A stretch of DNA of 64,000 nucleotides from Pachysolen tannophilus NRRL Y-2460 (lineage: Eukaryota; Ascomycota; Pichiomycetes; Alaninales; Pachysolenaceae): NCBI GenBank assembly GCA_001661245.1, contig KV454011.1, positions 535,515-599,514 on the forward strand, read 5' to 3'. Of this stretch, positions 38,811 to 50,020 are shown piece after piece. Both the position numbers and the translations under genes were made by a program. The stretch's first letter is position 1; each line of letters starts with the position of its first letter. The notes beneath the pieces were generated by a model. That model was given only the letters and a program-made list of their open reading frames with translations, was not told the DNA's origin and made no database searches.

Positions 38811-41333
38811 TTATTGTTGCTGTTGCTGTTGTTGTTGTTGTTGTTGTTGCTCTAACAATCTCAATAAATTCAATTGCTGTTCAGTATAATTCCCATTACT
38901 AGTTTTCAACAATTGCAGAATCTGTTGTTGTAAATGTGGCGGTAAACTACTTATCAAATTTTGTTGGATTTCAGATTGTGATAAATTATTGTTTGAATTT
39001 CCTGTAACATTGGTTTGCTTTGTGGAATTAGTGTGAGATGAGGTGATAGGTGCAGTTGCAGTATCACCGTCTAACTCGGTTTCATAATTTTTCTTTATCA
39101 CAAATATTAAAAATAACCTATCTTCTTCTTCTTCTTCATCACCATCAATACTTTTAAATAAATTTTCATGTTTATAAAATTTTTTAAATAATTTAATCAA
39201 CTCTTTATTTGAGATATCATTATACAATTTCTCATTAAAATTTTTACTTGTTTCTTTATCTATTGGTAATAAATAACAGTCTTTCATAAACAGAGGTCTA
39301 TCACCTATAACACCAATTTTCTCCTTTGAATAAAAATAATCAAATAATCTTTTAAAATTATTTTTATTACTAAAATTTTCATATTCATTTGAAATTAAAG
39401 ATGGTTTCAATTCAACTATTGTTAAATTTCTCGTTGCTAATATTTTATTTAAATAACTTATAGCTTTTCCTAAATTTAACCTACCTTCAATCTCTAAATA
39501 ACTTGATGATTTAAATTTTGATAAAATCTTACCAGTTGATTCAACTTCTTTTTGAATAAATTTTAAAATATTATTTGTTGAAGGATTTCTTGTAGTAGAT
39601 ATAAATTTAGCAGATGCTGAAAAATTCACTGTTCCAGGGAAAATTATTTCACCATTCCATACTATCTTATTTTTACAAATTTTCAATTCTTCTTGATTAG
39701 TATCATTACTATAACTGTTGCTGTTCTTTGTTGGTGAAATATCCAATCTCTTGGAAGGATCATATTCATCATTATGATTGTTATCCTTTTTTTCTTTATT
39801 ATTATTATTATTATTATTATTCCCATTAAGAATGAGATCCAAATCTGTATCTAATCCAACATCTTCATATTCATAATTATTATTTTCTTTCCCTGGATTT
39901 TCTGCCTTGTCATGGTGATCAGGTAAATAATCATCAGGGGACTCTGCATTTATATGAATATTTGATGTAAATTTATTCGAATTTTTATCCATTTCTCCAT
40001 CTTGTTGCTCTTCTGGTTCTGCAGATGTTGTTAAGGCAAATGGATCTTCTTCTTGTTCTTGTTCATGTTCATGATCTTGTTCTTTTTCTGGTTGGTACTT
40101 ATCTGGAGATTCCGATTTTGAAACACCATCTTCTCTTTCAATAGACGATTGTCTACTGATGTTATTTACATGAGCCGCTGAAGCTGTAATACTTTCTGTA
40201 TTAGTAGTTTCTTCATTATCATCCTCTACCATTTCATCACCTTTATGTGTTTTCTTAAATTTTGGTTTTAACACAGGTTTCAATATACTATTTTGAATTG
40301 AATCTTGCAAGACTTTTTTATTAAATTCTTGTAAATCTGGATTAAGTAATTCATTTGAAGACATTAATGATAATTTTTCTAAAGATAATTCATTTGTTAA
40401 AATTTTTTCAAATAAAATATTTTTTCATCTTTTAAATTTGATAATAAAGATCTTGATTTTTCCAAATATTTTGAACCTGGAGATTCTGAAATTGTATTCA
40501 AATTTATAGAATAATGTTTAAAAATTGAAGATTCTAATTCCAATGCAAATTTTTGTGATAATTTAACTGCATCTGATTCAATTGAATTTTTATTTGTCTT
40601 GAGAATTTTTTTATAAAATAATTGTTGAAAATTTTTAGCTACTGAATATCTTGTCTTATTAAATTTTAAAGAATCTATAGTATTACTTTTAAATTTTTTT
40701 TCAATAAATATTCTTCAATTGTTAATTTTAATTCTAAATTTTTATAATTGGATGGATTACAAATATTACAAGTATAATTTTTAGGAATTTTTCTTGAATT
40801 TGTATGACCCAATACACATAAAGCATGTTGCCAAGTTTTACATTTTGAACATTCAACCATTAACCCGCGCTCATCATTTTCTTCATCATAATTGTCATCT
40901 GTAGTTCCACATACCAAGCACCTAACTGATTCGTTTTCCTCTGGCTCCAAACTAGGATCCAAACTAGGATCAGAAATAACATCAACTTTCATCAATTTTT
41001 GTTTTTAACTTTACTAGGAATCACATCTGGATCTGGATCTGAATTTACTCTCTTAATCGCTGACCCAGAAAGAGAATCAGAAACAAAATCAGAATCTACC
41101 GCCGACGCAGCTGCCGATGCAGCCGCCAATTTTTCATTCCCTCCTTTGCTTTCATCCTCCTGATCCTCAGCAAAAACATCCGTATATACTTCATTCTCAT
41201 AATCTAACCTTGAATTTCTGCCTCTAGTTGATCTGGCAGAACGGCGGATCCCATCAATCGGTGCATCGGCGCTACTATCGCCACTACCATCATCTATAGA
41301 AGTAGAAGCGGTGATATTACCCTTGCGCAGCAT
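38811..41333 (-). CDS. BYE1: Bye1-like transcription elongation regulator, three frameshifts
   Basis: One gene in four frame segments. First segment: MLRKGNITASTSIDD to a Ser/Ala-rich acidic leader. Second: a PHD finger, VRCLVCGTTDDN...MVECSKCKTWQHALCVLG...YTCNICNP. Third (about 40695-40425): the TFIIS-like central domain (TRYSVAKNFQQLFYKKIL... LEKSRSLLSNLKDEK). Fourth: LFEKILTNELSLEKLSLMSS and NELLNPDLQEFNK, then a disordered stretch, a SPOC-like domain (IVWNGEIIFPGTVNFSASAKF) and a poly-Gln tail. PHD-TFIIS-SPOC order is diagnostic of Bye1, which binds H3K4me3 and RNA polymerase II. Each break is healed by one extra A, at 40996-41006, 40694-40701 and 40420-40425 (A on the coding strand). Assembly error is more likely than a pseudogene. 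Joined length is about 841 codons (594 in S. cerevisiae). Confidence 0.85.
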
Positions 41334-42271
41334 ACGAACTTCAAAAAAAAAAAAAAAAAAAATCTCTCTTTCTCAAATAGATTAATTTACAATAACTTGT
41401 ATATAAAGATATTTGTATAAATTTATTTATATATAAATATTATTATATATTATTTTATATAGTTAGAATTGTTTGGAAAGTTGTTATTGGAAAAGTTTTG
41501 GAGAAAACAAAATTTTTCCGGAGAAGTTTCACTAGTAAACAGCCGATGACTTTTAAAAAGTTGTATCTCCTAAAAGGAAACCTTTTATTTAAGTGCTCGG
41601 AATTAAACTGTTTGCTAAGAAAAGAAGAAAAAAAAAAAAAGAAATGACCGACCCGAGAGAGTTTGAGAATCCGGTTACAACAAACAAAACACGGGGTTTT
41701 CGCCTATGTAAATCTACTAGATTTCTAGTGCTTGACCTCTAGTTACCGTCCACAGGTACTATTTATTTACAAACTAACTTTGAATTTTGGTCTGTCAGTT
41801 ACGTAATAATGAAAACAGAAAAGAAATAAAAAAAAATAAAAAATAAAAAAAAAAAAGAAATAAAAAAGGCTCTGAAAATTAGGACATAAATTTTTTCTCC
41901 GAGAATATATATTTTAAGTATATAATATCATATATCATCTCATATTATTTTTGCTTTTTTAAAAAATTTTAAACTATTTATATTATATTAAATTAATTTA
42001 ATCATTAAATATACTAATTTAAAAATTATTAAAATTATTTTGATATTTCGAATTGATATTAATTTAATTCGAATTTCTAACCGCCGTTGATACTTTTTGT
42101 TTATTTTTTTTTTTTTTTCTTTCTTTTGTTTTTTTTGTTTTGTTTTCTTTATTTTTTTCTTAAAATTTGATTTTATTTTGTTTTAATTTTTTATTTTATT
42201 TTTTCTCATAATTGCTCTATAGAAAAGAGAATTAATAAGAGTAATAACTAATAATTAATAACTAATATCAT
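41334..42271. promoter_or_regulatory. Divergent BYE1/AUR1 promoter
   Basis: 938 bases. It contains a CCTAAAAGG word at 41569-41577 (one base short of a Mcm1 box), a less AT-rich patch at 41640-41760 with an ACTAGATTTCTAGT palindrome, an ACCGCCGTTG word near 42080 and long T-runs before AUR1. No gene is seen. Confidence 0.5.
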
Positions 42272-43687
42272 ATGAGAATGGGGTATCCGGCTGTTATACG
42301 GAAACCGTATAATCTTTATCGTTATTATTTTTTATCAGAAAAGCAAACAAATGAATTTGATTTGAATTGGAATTTGAATCCAATGGATTCAATTCGTAAG
42401 TTGTATCACTACAAGCCAAGATCATTTGCAGAAGGTTTACATTATACTTTTCTTTTTTCCACAATATTATTTGTGTTTATAATTTTACCAGTTTCATTTT
42501 TTGTCAAATTTTTAATTTTTGCATTTTTCAGTTTCTTATTTACAGTTCCAATGTTATCTCAATTTTTTTTCAGTGCTTTACCTATTTTAACATGGGTTTT
42601 TTTCTATTTTTCAGCATCAAAAATTCCAACTTCTTGGAGACCACCAATTTCAGTTAAATATTTACCATCAATGGAAACTATTTTTTATGGTGATAATTTA
42701 AGTGATATCTTGGCAACTTCAACCAATATGTTTTTGGATTTATTGGCTTGGTTCCCTTATGGAATAATTCATTTTAGCGTTCCATTCATATTGGCTGCAT
42801 TTATCTTTTTATTTGCTCCTCCAACAGCTTTAAGATCTTATGCAACAGCTTTTGGTTATATGAATTTACTTGGTGTCATTGTACAAAGTACTCTTCCAGC
42901 TGCTCCTCCTTGGTATAAAGTATTATATGGATTGGAACCAGCAGATTATTCAATGACAGGTTCTGCAGGTGGATTGGGAAGAATAGACAAATTATTTGGT
43001 TTTGATATGTATTCATCAAATTTTGCAAATTCTCCAGTCATTTTTGGAGCTTTCCCATCATTACATAGTGGTGCTGCTACAATGGAAGCTTTATTCTTGT
43101 CATATTTATTCCCAAGATTTAAACCTCTTTGGTGGGGATATGTTTTCTGGTTATGGTGGTGTACAATGTATTTGACCCATCACTATTTCATAGATTTAAT
43201 TGCTGGATCTTGTCTTTCATTGATTTGCTTTGCAACTGTCAAATATACAACATTGCCAATAAGAGACAGAAACAAGTTTTGCCGTTTTAGTTATACAAAA
43301 CTTGAATATGTCAATTTGATCTCTTTAGATCCATCACCAAATTATCATCCATTAAATGACAATATAGATGAAGAAATTGAACTCGCATCAATGGATCCTT
43401 CCACTCCGATCTCAAATCTATCGGTTTCTGTCAACAACAACAGCAATCGCAGCAACAGCAGCAGCAACAATAATAATAGAGCAGAATCACCAATCTTAAC
43501 CTCATCAAATGTCACCTTACCGGTTAACGCTACTTCTGCTCTTTTCCCAAACGGATTGTATCAACGTTCGGTTAGTTCTTCTTCAAACAGTTCAACTGCT
43601 GGATCAATATTTGATGAAGGCGGAAAATCAATACCCAATACCTCTTCAACAAGCTTGAGCAGTTTGGATGGAAGCAGTAACAAATGA
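42272..43687 (+). CDS. AUR1: Inositol phosphorylceramide synthase catalytic subunit
   Basis: 471 residues, the same length as C. albicans Aur1. This Golgi membrane enzyme transfers inositol phosphate from phosphatidylinositol to ceramide and is the target of aureobasidin A. There are about eight hydrophobic segments. The lipid-phosphatase-like motifs are present: FGAFPSLHSGAATME (first catalytic His) and THHYFIDLIAG (second His and the Asp). YGDNLSDILAT, YGIIHFSVPF and SMTGSAGGLGRIDKL are also conserved. The C-terminal 110 residues are Ser/Asn-rich and cytosolic. The start is the first ATG; a second ATG (codon 3) is close by. Confidence 0.97.
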   Translation: MRMGYPAVIRKPYNLYRYYFLSEKQTNEFDLNWNLNPMDSIRKLYHYKPRSFAEGLHYTFLFSTILFVFIILPVSFFVKFLIFAFFSFLFTVPMLSQFFFSALPILTWVFFYFSASKIPTSWRPPISVKYLPSMETIFYGDNLSDILATSTNMFLDLLAWFPYGIIHFSVPFILAAFIFLFAPPTALRSYATAFGYMNLLGVIVQSTLPAAPPWYKVLYGLEPADYSMTGSAGGLGRIDKLFGFDMYSSNFANSPVIFGAFPSLHSGAATMEALFLSYLFPRFKPLWWGYVFWLWWCTMYLTHHYFIDLIAGSCLSLICFATVKYTTLPIRDRNKFCRFSYTKLEYVNLISLDPSPNYHPLNDNIDEEIELASMDPSTPISNLSVSVNNNSNRSNSSSNNNNRAESPILTSSNVTLPVNATSALFPNGLYQRSVSSSSNSSTAGSIFDEGGKSIPNTSSTSLSSLDGSSNK

Positions 43688-44088
43688 ATCAAATAACAGT
43701 TTTTGAGAAAAATCAGCATAGAAACTAATTTTATCCATTCATTTTCAAAAGTTTTTTTTTCATAATAAAAAAAAATAAAATAAAAAAAAAGAATACATAT
43801 ATAATGAAAGGGAGTCATTTTTAATGAAAGTTTGTGTTTATTTGTCGTTGTCTTTTTGTTTTAATACCTGGGTAATTGTTTTTTTATAATCATTTAATAT
43901 GAATTTGTCTTTTAATTAATTTTCTTGAAAAGAAAAAAAAAAATAAATAAAAAAAAATATTTACATATATTTTATATACTTAATTCATAATCATAGTAAT
44001 AATTAATAAATAATAATTAAAATTAATGAAATTTAATAATAATTCAATTCAATTGATTGTAGAATTTATTTTGTGATGGGTTAAAAGT
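43688..44088. other. Intergenic: AUR1 3' flank / beta-mannosidase promoter
   Basis: 401 very AT-rich bases with A-runs and AATTAAT repeats. Nothing specific was seen. Confidence 0.6.
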
Positions 44089-46770
44089 ATGCTGCTGATT
44101 AAGAAAACATTACCAAAGACAATATTTTTGAAAAATTGGGAATACAAACAAGAAAACGTTACCACTTGGAAACCTTGTTTAAATTCAGAAAATTCAATTT
44201 CAGAAATTCATCTAGAATTAAGATCTAACAATGAAATTGATGAACCTTTTTTAAATGATAACGAAAAATATTTACAATGGATAGGTTTAAAAAATTGGGA
44301 ATATAGATCTCATTTTAAGATAAGCTATAATGATAACGATAATGGAAATGATAAATTTAAATTGATTTTTTATGGTTTGGATACTTTTGCTAAAATTTAC
44401 TTGAATGGTTCATTGATTTTAACTACTGATAACATGTTTGTAAAATATTGTGTTGATGTTGATCCAATGATTCTTAATGTTGATAATCAAAATGATGGTA
44501 TTAATGAATTAAAAATATTGTTTGAAAGTTCTTTACTTAAATCAAGAAATTTGTTTTTAAATGGGGATTTTAAACCCAAAGGTTTTAATGGAGAATTGAG
44601 TAGATGTTTGATTAGAAAAGCTCAATATCATTATGGATGGGATTGGGGTCCTATCTTCATGACATGTGGACCTTATAGACCAATTGAATTCCTACATTAT
44701 AATCATTGTTGTATTTTAAATAAGGATGAAATTTATATCCATCCTAAATTTAATGACAATAGTTTAAACAATATCGAATTGATTGTTGAAAATATTCATG
44801 TTGAAGTTTCAGAAAAAGGATATCTGATAGTTGTTGAATTATACTTACCCACAGGTGAACTTTCCCAATCTCAAGAAATTCTAATTGATAATTCTTCCGT
44901 TAATATTTGTACTAGTTTCAAATTAAAGAAAGCTTACCTATGGTATCCTTCAGGTCATGGCTTACAGCAACTATATTCTCTTAATATTAACTTGATTCAC
45001 AAGGGAAATATTGCATCAGAACTTGAGCCAGAAATTATGGATAGCATTAAAGATAAAAAATTTGGTATCAAAAAAGTAGAATTGATACAAGATAATTTTC
45101 TTAATTCAAATATACCAGGTAAAACTTTTTATTTCAAAATCAATAATAAGCCAATTTTTTGTAAAGGATCTAATTGGATTCCCGCTCATTCATTTCAAAC
45201 ATCACTAACGAAAGATGACTATATAAGATGGTTGGAACTAGGAGTACATGCTAACCAAAATATTTTAAGAGTCTGGGGAGGTGGCTACTATGAAAATGAA
45301 TGGTTTTACGAAGAATGTGATAGGTTGGGAATAATGGTTTGGCAAGATTTTATGTTTGCCTGTGGACAATATCCAGGTAATTCGAAATTTCGTGAATCAG
45401 TTAAGCAAGAAGTTTCTTATCAAGTAAAAAGATTGAGAAATTATTGCTGCTTAATTCTATATTGTGGAAATAATGAGGATTATCAAGTCATTGAGCAACT
45501 CAAATTAACTGATAAGGAATTTGAAGCCAAAATTATATACGAAAAAGATATAGCCCAAATTGTAGCAGAATTACATCCCTTGATACCTTATCATCCTGGT
45601 TCTCCCTATTCTGATCCTAAATTGTTATCAGATGACCCAAACGTGGGTGATATTCATCAGTGGAATATTTGGCATGGAACTCAGGAACGTTATCAAGATA
45701 GCTGGAAATTAGCTGGAAGGTTCATTAGTGAATTTGGAATGATAGCTTTTCCCAACTACAAAACTTTAAAGCAATCGATTGATCATGAAAAACAATTGTT
45801 TCCTCAAAGTGAGCTTGTGAACTTCCATATGAAAGCTGATGGTTCTGAAGCAAGAATTGGACTATATTTAATGAGTAATTTCAAAATTATTAAAACTGAT
45901 TTGAAATCGTGGATTTATTATACACAATTATTACAGAGTGAGTGTTTAACATATTGTTTCAGGAATTGGAGAAGAAACTGGTCTACAGATGGGAATAGGC
46001 TAACTTCAGGTATAATTGTTTGGCAATTAAATGACTGCTGGCCAGTTACATCTTGGGCTATAGTGGATTTTTATAAAAGACCGAAACTCGCTTATTATGC
46101 AGTTAAGAGAGAATTCGCATCAATTGTTTTAGGTTTTAATAGATCCAAAATTGATCCACAAACAGGTAACCATATTGAAAAAGATGAGAAACAAGATAAT
46201 ACTCATCAATATTTTTTGTTTAAAGAAAAATTAGAGATTTTTGGAATGTCGTCATTATTCAATGATTTAGAAGTTTATTTGAATTTGAAGTATTTTAATG
46301 CAGAAACTGGGGTAGAAATTGAAAAATTGCTGGTCAAAAGTTACAAGACAAAACTCAAAGCAAATGGAACTTCTGAATTAACTGAATTAACTGTAGTATT
46401 GCCCTATATTCATAATGAAACTGATCAAGATGAAAATTTAAAGAAAATAGTTGTATTTGGCACCTTATCTGATCTTCAAGGTAATATCCTATCAAGATCA
46501 AGTGATTGGCCACAACCTTTAAAATATATTTCTTTAAACTACACTGATAAAGATTTGAAGTTTGAACTGAAAAATGGGTGTGTACTTGTTTTAGCCAAAA
46601 AACCAATAAAGTGTGTACAGTTCTACATGAAAGATGATAGCAGAGTCGATCAAGTTTTTTTCCATGATAACGGCTTTGACTTGTGTCCCACTTCGGAGTT
46701 CTACACTGTTCCAGCAGATGGCTTACTTGAAACTGATGACATTGGTGTAGAGTACTATGATAAAGTATAG
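44089..46770 (+). CDS. GH2 beta-mannosidase (intracellular type)
   Basis: 893 residues, no signal peptide. The N-terminal sugar-binding and jelly-roll domains include IGLKNWEYRSHF and FYGLDTFAKIYLNG. The clan signature YGWDWGPIF is at about residue 184. The TIM barrel has ILRVWGGGYYENEWFYEECDRLG, then CGNNEDYQ (acid/base Glu, about 462) and FISEFGMIAFP (nucleophile Glu, about 549), followed by NDCWPVTSWAIVDF. These match fungal MndB-type exo-beta-mannosidases that trim mannobiose or N-glycan-derived Man-beta-GlcNAc in the cytosol. The first codons read ATG CTG CTG. It converges on an MFS permease gene with tRNA-Gln between. Whether the two act together is speculation. Confidence 0.92.
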   Translation: MLLIKKTLPKTIFLKNWEYKQENVTTWKPCLNSENSISEIHLELRSNNEIDEPFLNDNEKYLQWIGLKNWEYRSHFKISYNDNDNGNDKFKLIFYGLDTFAKIYLNGSLILTTDNMFVKYCVDVDPMILNVDNQNDGINELKILFESSLLKSRNLFLNGDFKPKGFNGELSRCLIRKAQYHYGWDWGPIFMTCGPYRPIEFLHYNHCCILNKDEIYIHPKFNDNSLNNIELIVENIHVEVSEKGYLIVVELYLPTGELSQSQEILIDNSSVNICTSFKLKKAYLWYPSGHGLQQLYSLNINLIHKGNIASELEPEIMDSIKDKKFGIKKVELIQDNFLNSNIPGKTFYFKINNKPIFCKGSNWIPAHSFQTSLTKDDYIRWLELGVHANQNILRVWGGGYYENEWFYEECDRLGIMVWQDFMFACGQYPGNSKFRESVKQEVSYQVKRLRNYCCLILYCGNNEDYQVIEQLKLTDKEFEAKIIYEKDIAQIVAELHPLIPYHPGSPYSDPKLLSDDPNVGDIHQWNIWHGTQERYQDSWKLAGRFISEFGMIAFPNYKTLKQSIDHEKQLFPQSELVNFHMKADGSEARIGLYLMSNFKIIKTDLKSWIYYTQLLQSECLTYCFRNWRRNWSTDGNRLTSGIIVWQLNDCWPVTSWAIVDFYKRPKLAYYAVKREFASIVLGFNRSKIDPQTGNHIEKDEKQDNTHQYFLFKEKLEIFGMSSLFNDLEVYLNLKYFNAETGVEIEKLLVKSYKTKLKANGTSELTELTVVLPYIHNETDQDENLKKIVVFGTLSDLQGNILSRSSDWPQPLKYISLNYTDKDLKFELKNGCVLVLAKKPIKCVQFYMKDDSRVDQVFFHDNGFDLCPTSEFYTVPADGLLETDDIGVEYYDKV

Positions 46771-47367
46771 AAATGAATATGGGCCACACACATTAAAAAG
46801 AAAAATGATCCAAAAAAAAAGAAAAAAAAAGTTGTAGGTCGTACCCGGATTCGAACCGGGGTTAATTGGATCAAAACCAACTGTGATAACCACTACACTA
46901 TACAACCTTTATTAATGAATCTTTTTACACTTCGTCTGATAACTTGACAACTTCGAATTAAATAAAGCTTCAAATAGAAGAAATAAAACATTGACTTTGG
47001 ATAGATAAAAAATAAGAGACAAGAGATTGAACCGAAATATCTTTTGAGCAAAGTCACCAATCACTCGTAACATCGCACTAAATTTTTACACTGAATCACA
47101 GTAGTGTGTTAAAAAGCAAAGAAACTATTAAATAATTAGTATCATGCAAGAGATGCTTGATATTGAACGTTAAAAGTCAAACAGAAAAACTACATCATCA
47201 TATTGTTCAGGTTTATGTATATTTGCAGCTGTCAATACAAATAAGGTTAGTGAAATAAATATTGTAAAATAAAAAAAAAGACGTAAAAAGAACCATTCAA
47301 CTTTTTTTGGTAGTCACAAAAGAAAAATAAAAACAATAAGAAAAATCCCATCTTTGAATATAAAAAA
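46771..47367. other. Convergent gap with tRNA-Gln
   Basis: 597 bases between the mannosidase (+) and the permease (-). The tRNA gene at 46836-46907 accounts for part of it. The remaining 460 bases to the permease stop codon show no other feature. Confidence 0.6.
46836..46907 (-). tRNA. tRNA-Gln (UUG)
   Basis: 72-base cloverleaf without intron. Acceptor GGTTGTA pairs with TACGACC (one G-U), then the D arm TGTAGTGGTTATCA. The anticodon arm is GTTGG-TTTTGAT-CCAAT with anticodon TTG, and the T arm is CCCCGGTTCGAATCCGGGG-like. The sequence is very close to S. cerevisiae tRNA-Gln(TTG). A T-run follows on the transcribed strand as a Pol III terminator. Confidence 0.97.
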
Positions 47368-49056
47368 CTAAACTTTTTCCTGATCTAACTCTTTTTCATT
47401 TCCTAAGTTAGCATCTGTTACTGTTACTGGTCCTGTTTCAGTAGCGTATTCCAATTTTTCGTTTTCATAATAAAGTCCCTTTTTTGTATCTAGGAATGTA
47501 AAGTAAGTAGCGACCAGGGTAACAATTATACCAAGAGAAGCTAAGCAAGCTGTGTAAGTAAATCCTACATGGAAAACTGGTTGATAATCAGTATTCCATA
47601 CTAAAATTGGAACCCAAGCATTTGTAACGTATGCTAAGGTGTTAGTAACAACAAGAACAAAATTTCTCTTCATATCGTCGTATCTTAACAATCTGTTTAC
47701 CCACGAATAAATTTGTGGTTGACCCCATGCCGTTGGAACTCCTATTAAAAAGTAACAGAAATATTGATAACCAACAGGTAAATCCCAATGTGCCAAGGAT
47801 GCACATCCTATTACAAGACAAATGAAAAACAGTTGAACGACAACGAAATTATACCTATTTTTGGTATAATCTGAAATCCATGAAATTGCCACAGTAAATG
47901 CGATACCAGCACCATTGATAGCTGTTGGATAAGTGTTATATTTCCCAGAAGTTAAACCTAAATCATATTTCATCCAAGTGGTAAATGTAGGCTCACTTAT
48001 AGCAGTACAACTATTATTGTAACATAAGAACAATATGGGGAAGACCCAAATGTGCCATGTTGTGAAAAATGATTTAATTTTCTTCCATGTATATTTCTCT
48101 CTAGTGTTTAATTGAGCGCCAATCCTTCTTCTTCTTTCTTTTGCAATCAACTTATCCTCTTTAGAAAAATACCAAGCAGTTGAAGTTGAAGGAGTATTTG
48201 GGTCTGCGGTCATTGTGTATATGGCAATTGGGAAAGAAATAATGGCATCCACTATAAATAACCACTGGAAAGCTTGGTACCTAGTACTTGATTTGGCTAC
48301 CCCATTTAATACCGCATCTTGCAAAGGACCAGAAACCATGGAAGCGGCAGTACCTGAACAAGCAAACAAAGATTCTCTTTTACTTAATTCAGCTGGTGAA
48401 TACCATGAACCAATAAGGTACTCCATAGCTGGGAAAAATCCAGATTCAGTGAGCCCAACTAAAAACCTAATAGCATAAAGTTGATGCATTGTCTTACATG
48501 AAACCATACATATGGTCAATAAGGACCAAACAATCTCCAAACAACCAAGATAATATCTAGCTGAAATCCGATGTAAAATTAAATTCGAAGGAATTTGACC
48601 AATGATATAACCAACTGTCCAAAGCATTTGTACTGTATTATACTGATTGGACTCCATATCGTAGTAATCACTCATACCATTAACGTATGCAGTAGCTATA
48701 TTACTGTAATTTAAAGTCTTTATAAAATAACCCAACATGGCCGAAGATAATAAGAAAAAATCCAACTTTAACAAAAATTTTCTTTCCTTTGGATGTTTAT
48801 CAGCAGAATCCCAAAAAAAAATTGCCAATTTATATTTCCATGTTTTCCTCCTCTCTAATTCTTCAGGTGTCAAATGAACCGTTAAATCAATAAATTTCTC
48901 TGTCTCATCTAGATTTAAAGGGGAAGAAGAATCATTGGAAACCGAATTAACCTCTTCATTTATCTCAACATATTTATTATGAGATGCTTCCCTGGAAATA
49001 CCAGAAGATACAGTATCAGCACCACTGACAACACCGGTTTCTGTCTGCTCAACCAT
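47368..49056 (-). CDS. MFS transporter of the allantoate/anion:cation symporter family
   Basis: 562 residues with 12 hydrophobic segments. The N-terminal cytosolic arm is followed by [34 protein letters not shown], and the loop 2-3 signature is [44 protein letters not shown] is the helix 4-5 signature of the Dal5/Fen2/Seo1 family. Best resemblance from memory is to Seo1, Fen2 or Liz1-like vitamin and small-anion permeases. The substrate is unknown. The upstream promoter carries a CATGAC-N4-GTCATG palindrome. Confidence 0.85.
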   Translation of the reverse strand: MVEQTETGVVSGADTVSSGISREASHNKYVEINEEVNSVSNDSSSPLNLDETEKFIDLTVHLTPEELERRKTWKYKLAIFFWDSADKHPKERKFLLKLDFFLLSSAMLGYFIKTLNYSNIATAYVNGMSDYYDMESNQYNTVQMLWTVGYIIGQIPSNLILHRISARYYLGCLEIVWSLLTICMVSCKTMHQLYAIRFLVGLTESGFFPAMEYLIGSWYSPAELSKRESLFACSGTAASMVSGPLQDAVLNGVAKSSTRYQAFQWLFIVDAIISFPIAIYTMTADPNTPSTSTAWYFSKEDKLIAKERRRRIGAQLNTREKYTWKKIKSFFTTWHIWVFPILFLCYNNSCTAISEPTFTTWMKYDLGLTSGKYNTYPTAINGAGIAFTVAISWISDYTKNRYNFVVVQLFFICLVIGCASLAHWDLPVGYQYFCYFLIGVPTAWGQPQIYSWVNRLLRYDDMKRNFVLVVTNTLAYVTNAWVPILVWNTDYQPVFHVGFTYTACLASLGIIVTLVATYFTFLDTKKGLYYENEKLEYATETGPVTVTDANLGNEKELDQEKV

Positions 49057-50020
49057 TTCTATAAGATCTCTAAATCTTCAATGAAGTTTTCGCTTAAACA
49101 AAAAAAAAGCAAAAGAACATGAAAATTAGGAAAATCAATCTCCTTTAATACTGAAAATTATTCATTCTTAGCCAGTGGACAGTTTATTTGTAATAAACCA
49201 AATCATACTTTAAATTAACGCTTAAAAAATTATACATGCCACAGTAAAAAAAAAATTCAGTTTACTACTTTGATTATAGCTAAGAAACTTTAAAACTAAC
49301 AGGAAGAAAAAAAAAAAAGAAAAAAAGTTCAAGCTTATTCCTACATGCTAATACTCTGGCTCATCGGAACATTATCAAAATTAGGTAAAATTTCGACTTC
49401 TGTGTGAATAATGATTGTTAATCCACATTATATTAAAAGACTGTGGATTTTTCACCACACGTCAAATGTCCACTTACACACGTTCATGACATACGTCATG
49501 CTAGATAACAAGTGAGGCTCAAATTTTTTTTTTTTTTTTTCCTTTTTAGTGTGAGGTGTGGTTCACAATTTATATTCCTCTAGATGAACAATACTATCTG
49601 AAGAATACAAAGAAAAAAGATACTTGAGGTCATAATAGTGAGCGCTCTAGTAACTTTAAGAAAAGCTTTATTATCAAATAAATGAAAGAAGATTTACAGT
49701 GGATGTTTTTTTGTAAAAGAACAGTAAAAATACTAGATAATTCTTAAGAATCGGAAATAAAAGGATGTCTTGGTAAACCCCCATTTTGCATATACTTTAT
49801 TTATTTATTGTTTAAATAGAAGATAGCTTAACTGTTTACACAAACACAAAACCCAATCAGTGGACATAAACTTTTATGTTCTTTCTATAGAAACAAAGAT
49901 GATAATGAAAAGAATTTTGAAATTGAAAACAGTTGATGGAGAGGGGGGGGTTTTTTTTAAAAAAAAATTTCCTTAATTAAGGAAAGATCAAGACTAAATT
50001 ATTGCTGAAAATAGTTTGCT
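49057..50020. promoter_or_regulatory. Divergent promoter: MFS permease / orphan gene
   Basis: 964 bases. It holds CACACGTC and the palindrome CATGACATACGTCATG at 49485-49500, a T-run at about 49526-49541, and a G8-T8-A9 stretch at about 49943-49968, just before the orphan gene. Confidence 0.5.
49485..49500. promoter_or_regulatory. CATGAC-N4-GTCATG palindrome
   Basis: 6-bp arms around ATAC, about 430 bases upstream of the permease ATG. ACGTCA-like halves suit bZIP proteins. The binding factor is unknown. Confidence 0.35.

Noticed and set aside
38811-41333. BYE1 as a pseudogene
   Set aside because: All three shifts are the same type at A-runs, and the domains between them are intact. Sequence error is the simpler explanation.
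41569-41577. CCTAAAAGG as a Mcm1 box upstream of AUR1/BYE1
   Set aside because: The centre has five bases rather than six, so it does not fit the CC-N6-GG geometry.
46771-49056. Mannosidase and permease as a sugar-use cluster
   Set aside because: The permease belongs to an anion/vitamin family rather than sugar porters, and convergent neighbours in yeast are rarely co-regulated. Proximity alone is not enough.
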